From the NCBI GenBank assembly GCA_946405515.1, contig CAMJHM010000006.1, forward strand, positions 1-64,000: a stretch of DNA of 64,000 bases. Reading direction: 5' to 3'. A program made the position numbers and the translations under genes. Below, in pieces: positions 34,405 to 42,304 of this stretch. The notes beneath the pieces were generated by a model. That model worked only from the letters and a program-made list of their open reading frames with translations, had not been told where the DNA came from and did no database searches. The first letter of the stretch is position 1; each line of letters starts with the position of its first letter. This DNA comes from an uncultured Fibrobacter sp. (GTDB lineage: Bacteria > Fibrobacterota > Fibrobacteria > Fibrobacterales > Fibrobacteraceae).

Positions 34405-35930
34405 TAGTGGCCTGACTTGATTCCGAGCTTGTTCATGCGGTAGTTCATCATGCGCGGAGACACGCCCAAATCGCGGCCTGCGGCAGAAAGGTTACCGTTA
34501 TTGCGTTTGATGGCTTCGGTGATGATTTCACGTTCGTAATTGTTCAGCATCACCTCAAGCGGAGCCACCTTCGTATTGTGCGAACCAGCCTGGCCCGTAC
34601 TCAAGCTAGTCTGCAACGACGGAGGCAAGTTATAACTGTGAACACAGTCATCGGTTGCCGTGAGCACCGCACGTTCCATGCAGTTTTCAAGTTCACGCAC
34701 GTTGCCCGGCCAATGGTAGCTCATGAGCAAGTTGATGGCCGTCGTCGAAAGGCGTTGCACCTTCTTGTTGTAGCGCAAATTCATCTTTTCGATGAAGTGT
34801 TCCGCAAGCAAGATAATGTCGGATTTGCGCTTCGCCAAGTCGGGCATGGCAATCGGGAAAATGTTCAAGCGGTAGAAAAGGTCTTCGCGGAACTTGCCCT
34901 GCGCAATCAGTTCTTCCAAATTGCGGCTTGTGGCCGCCAAAAAACGCACATCGGAATGCAATTCCTCGTTGCTGCCCACGCGACTGAAGGTGCGTTCTTG
35001 CAAGAAGCGCAACAACTTGACCTGCGTTTGCATCGTCAGGTCGCCAATTTCGTCGAGGAAGAGCGTGCCCCCGTTGGCCGCTTCGGCACGGCCGATACGG
35101 CGGTTCACCGCCCCCGTAAAGGCGCCCTTCTCATGGCCGAAAAGTTCGCTTTCCACCAAGTTTTCGGGGAGAGCCGCGCAGTTGAGCGTAATGAAGGGCT
35201 TGTCCTTCCTTGCCGACAAATTCACAATGGCGCGGGCAATCATCTCTTTACCCGTACCGCTACCGCCACGAATGAGGACGGTCGCATCGCTCGGGGCCAC
35301 CTGGCGCACCTGTTCGTAAACAATCTGCATCTCGCGGCAGTTGCCCACAAGTTCGCCAGGGTTGTTCGAAAGCATGTCGCGAAGTTTGCGGTTCTCTTCG
35401 AGCATGGCCTCGCGTTCGTTATGCAGTTCAATACATTCGTTCGCCGCATCGCCAGTGATATTGGCGATGATTTCGAGCAAGGCAACATCGCGATCCAAAT
35501 CCGTCGTCCCATCTACGGGGCGGTCAATCGAGAGCGTACCGATCACCTGGCCGTCGTGAATCAACGGCACACAAATAAAAGCGACTTGAGATTCGTAATG
35601 GCGGCTCCCCGTGCGGTTCAGGAACCTGGAATCTTTGCGCAAATCAGGAATCACATGGCTAATGCCACGTTCGGCCACATGCCCCGTAATGCCTTCGCCC
35701 ATGCGATAGGAACCACGCTGTTTTTCTGATTCGTCAAGCCCGCGTGACGCCTCGATTTTAAGAGTATCGCCAAAGAGCAGCGCAAAAGTGCCGCGCAACA
35801 TGCCAAGTTCGGATTCCAGAATGCCCAATACGTTTTCAAGCAATTTCTCCACATTACGTTCGTGGATAATCGCGACGCTGATTTTCTGGACCACCGAAAT
35901 TTCGGATCTTACAGGAGAAGGCATGGACAT
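34404..35930 (-). CDS. Sigma-54-dependent activator with GAF domain (NifA/NorR-like)
   Basis: A 508-residue transcription factor that drives sigma-54 promoters. About 10-165 is a GAF sensor domain. About 190-425 is the AAA+ domain with Walker A GGSGTGKE (usually GESGTGKE), the sigma-54 contact GAFTGA and the Walker B LFLDEIGDL. The last 45 residues are a Fis-type helix-turn-helix (NGNLSAAGRDLGVSPRMMNYRMNKL). The signal bound by the GAF domain is unknown. It lies in a same-strand row dapF-dapL-activator-nadE but is separated from dapL by a 197-base repeat region, so it probably has its own promoter. Confidence 0.93.
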   Translation of the reverse strand: MSMPSPVRSEISVVQKISVAIIHERNVEKLLENVLGILESELGMLRGTFALLFGDTLKIEASRGLDESEKQRGSYRMGEGITGHVAERGISHVIPDLRKDSRFLNRTGSRHYESQVAFICVPLIHDGQVIGTLSIDRPVDGTTDLDRDVALLEIIANITGDAANECIELHNEREAMLEENRKLRDMLSNNPGELVGNCREMQIVYEQVRQVAPSDATVLIRGGSGTGKEMIARAIVNLSARKDKPFITLNCAALPENLVESELFGHEKGAFTGAVNRRIGRAEAANGGTLFLDEIGDLTMQTQVKLLRFLQERTFSRVGSNEELHSDVRFLAATSRNLEELIAQGKFREDLFYRLNIFPIAMPDLAKRKSDIILLAEHFIEKMNLRYNKKVQRLSTTAINLLMSYHWPGNVRELENCMERAVLTATDDCVHSYNLPPSLQTSLSTGQAGSHNTKVAPLEVMLNNYEREIITEAIKRNNGNLSAAGRDLGVSPRMMNYRMNKLGIKSGH

Positions 35931-35940
35931 AAGATAGTAA

Positions 35941-36126
35941 ATAGGAGATAGGGGTTGAGATTTAGGGGTTAGGATCTAAAGGTTAGAATCTAGGGGCTAG
36001 GATCTAGAGGCTAGAATCTAGGGACTAGGGGTTAGGGAGAAATTTCACGGCTCCGCCGTCTGTTACTAACGCACGAAGTGCGTGAATCTTATTCACTAGC
36101 CTCAAGTCTCTATTCTCTAGCCTCTT
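35941..36126. repeat. Intergenic repeat cluster with two-hairpin element (copy 3)
   Basis: AGGGGTTAGGATCTA and CTAGAATCTAGGG units are followed by hairpins ACGGC-TCC-GCCGT (36047-36059) and ACGCAC-GAA-GTGCGT (36069-36083), then CACTAGCCTCAAGTCTC. Same order and orientation as the copy at 18690. Stem bases are kept while loops and linkers vary. It fills the space between the activator start and the dapL stop. Confidence 0.75.
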
Positions 36127-36127
36127 T

Positions 36128-37336
36128 TTACAATTTCTCCTTGATTCGCTGGAGTGCAATTTTCGTGCGTTCATAGTCACCGAAGGCGGTCAGGCGGAAG
36201 TATCCTTCGCCGCAGGGGCCAAATCCACTACCGGGAGTCCCCACGACTTCGCAAGTGGCGAGCAAGCGGTCGAAGAAGTCGAAGGACTTTTCGCCATCAC
36301 CGATTTTCCACCAGATGTACGGGGCATGTTCGCCACCGAACACCGTGTAGCCCGCAGCCGTGAGTTCCTGGCGGATGACTTTTGCGGTGCGCATGTAACC
36401 GGCAATGACGTCCTTGGTCTGCTGCCAACCGATCGGAGAATAAATCGCTTCGGCTGCACGCTGCGTCACGTAGTTCACGCCATTGAACTTGGTACACTGG
36501 CGACGGTTCCACATGGCATGCAGCTTCGATAGTTCGTGCGGGATGACCGTATAGGCGCAACGCACGCCCGTGAAGCCGGCCGTTTTGCTAAAGCTGCGGA
36601 ACTCGATAGCACAAGTACGCGCTCCCGGAATCTCAAAAATGGAATGCGGCAGCGTTTCGTCTTGGATATAGCAGTTGTAGGCACCGTCAAACAGAATCAA
36701 CGCACCCGTTTCGTTCGCAAAATCGACAAATTTCTGTAATGTCTCGCGGCTGAGAACCGTACCCGTCGGGTTGTTCGGGCTGCACAGGTAAATCAGCTGC
36801 ACCGGATTCTTGGGCAAGTCCGGCTGGAAGTTGTTCTCGGCAGTCGAAGCAAGGTAGGTCACTTCGGAGAAATGCCCGTCGGCCTGGAGCGTTCCGGTAC
36901 GTCCTGCCATCACGTTGGAATCCAAATAGACCGGATAAACCGGGTCCGGAATGGCAATCTTTACATTTTCTGAAAAAAGCTCCTGGATATTAGCCACATC
37001 GCACTTGGATCCGTCACTCACGAAGATGTCGTTCGGGTCCATTTCGATACCGCGGGCGATATATTCCCCACGGACAATAGCCTCGCGCAAAAAGTCGTAG
37101 CCCTGTTCGGGGCCGTACCCGCGGAAGGAGTCCTTCACAGCCATTTCGTCGACGGCTTTGTGCATGGCCTTGATGACCTCGGGAATAAGCGGAGTCGTCA
37201 CGTCGCCGATACCCAGGCGGATGATGTCGGCCTCGGGATGCACGCCCTGGTATTCCTTGATTTTATGGGCGATAGTAGAAAAGAGGTAGCTGCCAGGCAG
37301 GCGGTCGTAGAAGGAGTTGATGAAAGATTCGTTCAT
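36128..37336 (-). CDS. dapL: LL-diaminopimelate aminotransferase
   Basis: A 402-residue PLP enzyme that converts tetrahydrodipicolinate directly to LL-diaminopimelate, bypassing the acyl-blocked steps of lysine and peptidoglycan synthesis. Family marks: IRLGIGDVTTPL near residue 40, SDGSKCD near 107, SPNNPTGT near 188 and the PLP Lys in SFSKTAGFTGVRC near 255. Length fits DapL. dapF, the next enzyme, lies just upstream on the same strand with a 181-base repeat-filled gap. Confidence 0.96.
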   Translation of the reverse strand: MNESFINSFYDRLPGSYLFSTIAHKIKEYQGVHPEADIIRLGIGDVTTPLIPEVIKAMHKAVDEMAVKDSFRGYGPEQGYDFLREAIVRGEYIARGIEMDPNDIFVSDGSKCDVANIQELFSENVKIAIPDPVYPVYLDSNVMAGRTGTLQADGHFSEVTYLASTAENNFQPDLPKNPVQLIYLCSPNNPTGTVLSRETLQKFVDFANETGALILFDGAYNCYIQDETLPHSIFEIPGARTCAIEFRSFSKTAGFTGVRCAYTVIPHELSKLHAMWNRRQCTKFNGVNYVTQRAAEAIYSPIGWQQTKDVIAGYMRTAKVIRQELTAAGYTVFGGEHAPYIWWKIGDGEKSFDFFDRLLATCEVVGTPGSGFGPCGEGYFRLTAFGDYERTKIALQRIKEKL

Positions 37337-37517
37337 AAGTTAGGGGATAGGATCTAGAGACTAGGATCTAGGGGGTTAGTGGTTAGGGGTTAGGAATAGA
37401 TGAAAGACGATGGGAAAAAATTGTCATTGCGAGGGGCGGCAGCCCTGAAGCAATCTCAGCAAATAATCTCACGGCTCACCGCTCGAGCCTCGAGCCTGGA
37501 GCCTCGGGCCTGGCGCC
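37337..37517. repeat. Intergenic repeats between dapF and dapL
   Basis: Holds GATCTAGAGACTAGGATCTA units, GTGGTTAGGGGTTAGG, a second copy of the ATTGC palindrome (37425-37455) and a run of 12-13-base units of the type GAGCCTCGAGCCTGGAGCCT (37480-37510). No gene, terminator or promoter is clear. Confidence 0.65.
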
Positions 37518-38384
37518 TCACAGCTCTATTTCTCCTTTAAATACTTCTTGTGCGGGGCCGGTCATGAGGACGGGGCCGTCTTCTTCGTGCTTGATGTGGA
37601 GCGTTCCTCCATCCAACACGATGTCGGCTTCAACGCCCACGCGACCCGTGCGCTGGGCCGCAACGAGGGTTGCGCAGCTACCAGTGCCACAGGCCATGGT
37701 GACGCCGCAACCCCGTTCCCAGACCCGCATGCGGATCTGGGTGGGCGCCACCACCTGCGCAAATTCAATATTGCATCTGTCGGGGAACTGTTTGTCGACC
37801 TCCAGGATGCTCCCCCACTTTTCCAGCTGGATCTTCTCGATATCGTCGACGAAGATGACCGCGTGCGGGTTGCCCATCGAGACCGTCTCGGCAGTAAAGT
37901 CGTAGCTGTCGGCGGTGAGCTTGATGGAGCCCAAGAAATTCCTCGGTTCTCCCATGTTGACGCATACGCGTCCATCGTCCAGAAGCGCAGGCTTCACAAG
38001 CCCGCTCTTGGTGTGCAAATTAAATTCCTTTGTATCGCTTGATTTCGCAAGCCCGCGGCTGATGATGAACTTGGCCACGCAGCGAGTCGCATTCCCGCAC
38101 ATGGCCGCTTCTGAACCATCCGCATTGAAGATGCGCATCTCGAAATCAATGCCGTTCGCAACCGCCTTAGACGCGGGCCCAACTCCAGCCTTGTCGATAA
38201 CTAGGCAGCCTTCGCCATCCATCGGAGTCACGATGACGACTCCGTCGGCGCCGATGCCGAAACGGCGGTCGCAGAGCCGAATGACGTTTTCTGTAAAACC
38301 CTTGCCGAAATCGGGAGTTTGCCCCGGTTCCAGAAGCACGAAATCGTTACCTAACCCGGTCCATTTTGAAAATTTCATAGGCAT
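37518..38384 (-). CDS. dapF: Diaminopimelate epimerase
   Basis: A 288-residue enzyme that turns LL- into meso-diaminopimelate using two Cys. FSKWTGLGNDF at the N-terminus, first catalytic Cys in MCGNATRC (the family usually has CGNG) and second in ACGTGSCA, both at the expected spacing. The ATG at 38378 (MKFSKW) is an equally good start and would drop two residues. It works directly after DapL. Palindromic sites lie 55-165 bases upstream. Confidence 0.96.
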   Translation of the reverse strand: MPMKFSKWTGLGNDFVLLEPGQTPDFGKGFTENVIRLCDRRFGIGADGVVIVTPMDGEGCLVIDKAGVGPASKAVANGIDFEMRIFNADGSEAAMCGNATRCVAKFIISRGLAKSSDTKEFNLHTKSGLVKPALLDDGRVCVNMGEPRNFLGSIKLTADSYDFTAETVSMGNPHAVIFVDDIEKIQLEKWGSILEVDKQFPDRCNIEFAQVVAPTQIRMRVWERGCGVTMACGTGSCATLVAAQRTGRVGVEADIVLDGGTLHIKHEEDGPVLMTGPAQEVFKGEIEL

Positions 38385-38438
38385 TTTTTCTCGCTACGCT
38401 TAATTTTGTTAGGCAATTAGCAAAGAACATGCCAACTT

Positions 38439-38550
38439 TACAAAAAATGTTAAATACGACGAAAAACGCCATTACCGCCCAAAAGCAAGGGATTCAATTT
38501 TACAATTTATGTAAAAACAATATCTATATTTACAAAAATTGTAAATATAG
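38439..38550. promoter_or_regulatory. Three TTTACA-N5-TGTAAA-like palindromes between dapF and the TIGR02171 gene
   Basis: TTTACAAAAAATGTTAAA (38440-38457), TTTACAATTTATGTAAA (about 38500-38516) and TTTACAAAAATTGTAAA (38529-38545) share one inverted core. The last lies inside a perfect 12-pair inverted repeat, CTATATTTACAA-AAA-TTGTAAATATAG (38524-38550). They lie upstream of dapF and just past the end of the TIGR02171 gene. Either an operator array for an unknown regulator or, for the last one, a hairpin at the end of the upstream transcript. Confidence 0.5.
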
Positions 38551-38554
38551 CCTT

Positions 38555-41386
38555 TTACAAAGCTTTGCTATAGTCAAGCGTTTTCAGCAAAGAATCCAAG
38601 CGTGATGAAATTTTGGCCGCCCCGAATGCGCTAAGGTGATCGCGATTTGAGGCTTCCACGTCGCTATAATCATGCTTGCCCATCTTATTCTCATCCATCA
38701 AGTGGAAATATGGATTGGCCACCGCAAGGGAATCAAACCTTTCAATTATTTTTTTCGCAACGGAGCGCTGAATTCCGTACAAGCCAAAACTACCCGTCTT
38801 GCTGTATTGAGGAGCCTGCGGGAAAATAATCCCAATAAAGTGAATTTTCCGTTGCGCACATTCGTCGGCCAAGAAGAAAATGTCGTCCATAGCCTTATTG
38901 ATATATGCCATACGTTCTTCTGTCACCATAGAATCTTGAAGGACCTCGACTCCGTCCTTATCCCACGACCCAGATGCAAGAAGCCCCGCACCACGACTGG
39001 AATATCTTTCCCTGATTTCGGCACTTGGAGCATATGAATATTCAACCCTTTCTAAAAAAGCGCTCGGAATTCCATCTTTCCAGAAATCGTGGTTCCTATC
39101 ATAGACATATCCTGGGTAAGCTATAATTTTATCCAAAATTCCTTCAAACGGCCTCCAATAATCAAAATCCAAGGACATCGCTATAGCCTTAAGATTCTCC
39201 GAATGATTCAATCCGTAATTCTTCAAAAAATAAATTTCCCTATTTACATCAATGCCCATGACTCCCAAATTCAGCATATTCCAATCAGGGCATACATCAG
39301 GCTCCACACCGAGTTCCACACGAGAACTACCATAAACCAGCACATCCGAAGTACCGACGTTCTTCCAGAACATTTCCATTTTCACCCGATATATAGCCGC
39401 CTCTTCGGAATAAAACGGGAGCAAATAAACGCCGGCGCTATCAAGCGCCAACAAGGACGGAGGCTCATTACCAGACGAAGCCGGTTTAATCCACAAATGA
39501 GGATGCCACAGTTCATCCCCTTGAACAAGTTCCGTAACTTGGCCATCCGCAATATTAACCAACACCAATTTTTCATGAGCCCCATCAAAATTGACCAAAG
39601 ATGCTACAGCAAGCCCTGCTGGGGCATATTCGGAATTTTTCAAAGAAGCCCACTCGCTATGGTCAAAACTATAACCCGCAGGAGCCGGAAGCATGTGCAC
39701 AAGATTACCCGAACTATCAGCCACAAGAATCTGTTCGTGGCTCCTGTAGCGGGTTCCCGCAAAAGCTCGCCCTGTTTTCCCGCCAAAATCCAGGAAAATC
39801 GTACGTTTTGAACCATCCTTGGCAAGGCTCACGTTACAAGCCTGTTCCCCATTGTACCATACAGTATCAACGGAAGTCTCTGCGCCAACCACATGAGCAC
39901 GAAGAAGTTGCGAACCCGTCACAGCAAGTTGACCATCATCGCTCAATCCACCATGGTAATTTCCATCATAAAGTTTACTTGGGGTGCCAAACTGTCCGTT
40001 CGAAAAAGGCACCTGCCACGTACTATACGCAAGGAATTCAGCGTCATTCTTATTGTTCCCGGCATCGGAAACATAGACAATCATCGTATCCCCCTCCGGG
40101 GTCACCTTCCAGCGCGGAATTGCCGCCGATTCCACATTTAACTTGACAAGATCGCGCCCAGACGCACTCAAATTGCGGACATAGAGTTCCGACTTTCCAC
40201 CAACCCCCTCCGGGCGAGTACAGAAAGCGACCTTTTTCCCATTGGGAGAAATTTCGGGATGGTAAGAATCTATCGTATCCAAAATTTCCACAACAGAAGC
40301 AAGAGACCTATCAAAATAATCAATAAACGCCAAATTACCCGTAAGATCATTCCTGAACACAAGCTTCAATGCACTTGTGCCAACAAGATGCTCCAATTCA
40401 TTTGTTTCTGCAACAAGCGTAATTTGACTAGATCCACTTTTATCTTTCTTGCCGATAAACTTGGCATTGGGGATAGCTCCAAAAGCAAGTCGGAAACCTA
40501 CATATTCCGCACGAGTCGACGAAGTCACCGTGTAGACATCTCCCCTACTGTACAAGAAGATGGACGATGCCGCATTGCGGAATCCGCCCCCCTTAAGAAC
40601 GCGCTCACCGAGACCACCCCCATCAGGCGCTCCCGCATAATTCACAATGGTTGTATCCTGAAGGGAACCCAGCCAATCATTGGCCCATTCCATGACATTC
40701 CCAGCCATGTCGCACAAAGATGTCGAGCCGTTCTCTTGGATAGCATCTCCAGCCGTACAAACGTTGTGTAACTTATAATCCGAATTATCCGCAGTCCACC
40801 CTTTGCTCGGGTCCCAAGCCGACTGCGCTGCAAAAACCCATTCAGCCTCGGTCGGCAAACGGAAAGCCGCTCGTTCCGGGTGAAAAACGAATCCGTCCAA
40901 ACCAGTACAATGACCATCGGCATCTAGAATTATTTTTTTATACTCATATGCAGTATCGAGCCACCCCAAACGACTGCGAGCATTAGCATAAAGAACGGCA
41001 TCGTAGTAAGTCACGTTATTCGCAGGTAGTGAATCATTTTCGCAATCCAAACGGGCCATTTTCCGCCCATCCGCATTCATCAAATCAATTACCGAATTAT
41101 ACTCCCCACAAGTCACCTCATGCCGGCCAATCGAAAAGTCATACGAAAAAGCGACATTCATTTGAGGTTGATCTTTTACCCTAGCCGTAGCAAGATTCGT
41201 ACCTAGCGTTACCTGCGCATTTTTCGATGCAAGATTCACCATATCCTGCATCTGGGCATTCGATGTTATCGTGCCATCCCCAAAAAAAGAACTAGACGAT
41301 TGTTGGTCTGCAATGCTCAGACTTCCTTCAGAAGAACAGGAAGCCATCGCAATCGCAAGCATCAAGATAATGAGCAGACCAGCCAT
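38555..41386 (-). CDS. TIGR02171-family lipoprotein: FGE-like domain, beta-propeller-like middle, SGNH-like end
   Basis: A 943-residue lipoprotein from ATG 41386 (MAGLLII, lipobox AMASC). An in-frame TTG at 41419, right after the nadK stop, is less likely. The N-terminal third is a formylglycine-generating-enzyme-like domain (GRHEVTCGEY, RLPTEAEWVFAA, CDMAGNVMEWANDW, LKGGGFRNA). The middle (about 310-640) has TolB-like repeats (HPEISPNGKKVAF). The end shows SGNH-hydrolase marks: LVYGSSRVELG, LNLGVMG and a final D-x2-H in SNRDHLS. It fits the Fibrobacter paralogous family TIGR02171. Function unknown; a periplasmic or surface carbohydrate esterase role is a guess. It follows nadK directly. Confidence 0.85.
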   Translation of the reverse strand: MAGLLIILMLAIAMASCSSEGSLSIADQQSSSSFFGDGTITSNAQMQDMVNLASKNAQVTLGTNLATARVKDQPQMNVAFSYDFSIGRHEVTCGEYNSVIDLMNADGRKMARLDCENDSLPANNVTYYDAVLYANARSRLGWLDTAYEYKKIILDADGHCTGLDGFVFHPERAAFRLPTEAEWVFAAQSAWDPSKGWTADNSDYKLHNVCTAGDAIQENGSTSLCDMAGNVMEWANDWLGSLQDTTIVNYAGAPDGGGLGERVLKGGGFRNAASSIFLYSRGDVYTVTSSTRAEYVGFRLAFGAIPNAKFIGKKDKSGSSQITLVAETNELEHLVGTSALKLVFRNDLTGNLAFIDYFDRSLASVVEILDTIDSYHPEISPNGKKVAFCTRPEGVGGKSELYVRNLSASGRDLVKLNVESAAIPRWKVTPEGDTMIVYVSDAGNNKNDAEFLAYSTWQVPFSNGQFGTPSKLYDGNYHGGLSDDGQLAVTGSQLLRAHVVGAETSVDTVWYNGEQACNVSLAKDGSKRTIFLDFGGKTGRAFAGTRYRSHEQILVADSSGNLVHMLPAPAGYSFDHSEWASLKNSEYAPAGLAVASLVNFDGAHEKLVLVNIADGQVTELVQGDELWHPHLWIKPASSGNEPPSLLALDSAGVYLLPFYSEEAAIYRVKMEMFWKNVGTSDVLVYGSSRVELGVEPDVCPDWNMLNLGVMGIDVNREIYFLKNYGLNHSENLKAIAMSLDFDYWRPFEGILDKIIAYPGYVYDRNHDFWKDGIPSAFLERVEYSYAPSAEIRERYSSRGAGLLASGSWDKDGVEVLQDSMVTEERMAYINKAMDDIFFLADECAQRKIHFIGIIFPQAPQYSKTGSFGLYGIQRSVAKKIIERFDSLAVANPYFHLMDENKMGKHDYSDVEASNRDHLSAFGAAKISSRLDSLLKTLDYSKAL

Positions 41387-41419
41387 ATTCCCCGAATCCT
41401 TTTCCCGTAAAAAACGCAA

Positions 41420-42304
41420 CTAGGCAAGCCTGGGTTTGCCGGTCCAGCCGAGTTTTTCGCGGAGAGCGCCCACGAATCCCGTATGGCGCATGCGGATGAA
41501 CGTCGTCACCGAAGCACTTTCGCTCAAGGTCACGTATTCGCCCTGCTTCATCTCGACAAAACTGCGTCCGTCAAAGACGAGGTCCAGCGAGCCGTCCACA
41601 GCCGACTTGATTTGCATTTTCTTGTCGGTCAGCGAAAGCACCAAGGGCCGCACCGAAAGGCTGCTCGGGGCGACAGGGGTCAGCACCACGGCAGGCGTGT
41701 TCGGATGGATAATCGGGCCCCCTGCGGCCAAGTTGTAGGCCGTCGAGCCGGTCGGAGTCGAAATCAGCAGGGAATCGGCCCAGTATTCAGTGAGCTGGGT
41801 GCCGTTGTAAGCCACGTTCACGTTCACCATGCGCTCAGGCATGTGGGGGCGGATATGGAGCTCATTCAAAACCGTCTGCCGGGCAATGCACTTCTTGCCG
41901 CGATAGACAGCGACATCGATCATCATGCGTTCGCGGGTCGAAAAATCCCCGGCCAGCAAATCGTCAAGCGTTTTCGTGAGGCCTTCCACGCGGGATTCCG
42001 CCAAAAAACCGACGCGACCTACGTTCACGCCGAGAATGGGCGTATTGTGGCCGAGCGCGATATGCGCCGCCGAAAGCACCGTGCCGTCGCCGCCAATGGC
42101 GAGGAGCATGTCCATCTTGTGGAGCTCGGACTGCTTGACCGCGACAATCGGCTTCTTGATGAGTGCTCCGAGCGTATTGATGGCGCAGAATTTTATTTCA
42201 GGATGCACCTTCGCCCAGGCGCAAACCTGTTCCAGAGCAAGGACGAGGTCCGCACTCTTGTCTTTGAATCCGACAATGCCTATCCTTTTGAACGGAGTTT
42301 TCAT
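41420..42304 (-). CDS. nadK: NAD kinase
   Basis: A 294-residue enzyme that phosphorylates NAD+ to NADP+. The GGDGT motif sits in LLAIGGDGTVLSAAH near residue 72, NTPILGVNVGRVGFLAE follows, and the second conserved region reads STPTGSTAYNLAAGGPI. Length is normal. Its start overlaps the stop of the aroA-like gene by four bases (ATGA), indicating translational coupling in the aroQ-tyrA-aroA-like-nadK run. Confidence 0.95.
   Translation of the reverse strand: MKTPFKRIGIVGFKDKSADLVLALEQVCAWAKVHPEIKFCAINTLGALIKKPIVAVKQSELHKMDMLLAIGGDGTVLSAAHIALGHNTPILGVNVGRVGFLAESRVEGLTKTLDDLLAGDFSTRERMMIDVAVYRGKKCIARQTVLNELHIRPHMPERMVNVNVAYNGTQLTEYWADSLLISTPTGSTAYNLAAGGPIIHPNTPAVVLTPVAPSSLSVRPLVLSLTDKKMQIKSAVDGSLDLVFDGRSFVEMKQGEYVTLSESASVTTFIRMRHTGFVGALREKLGWTGKPRLA

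Noticed and set aside
38524-38550. BirA operator
   Set aside because: BirA sites have a long spacer between TTGTAAAC-type half sites. Here the halves are separated by three to five bases, and no biotin gene is near.
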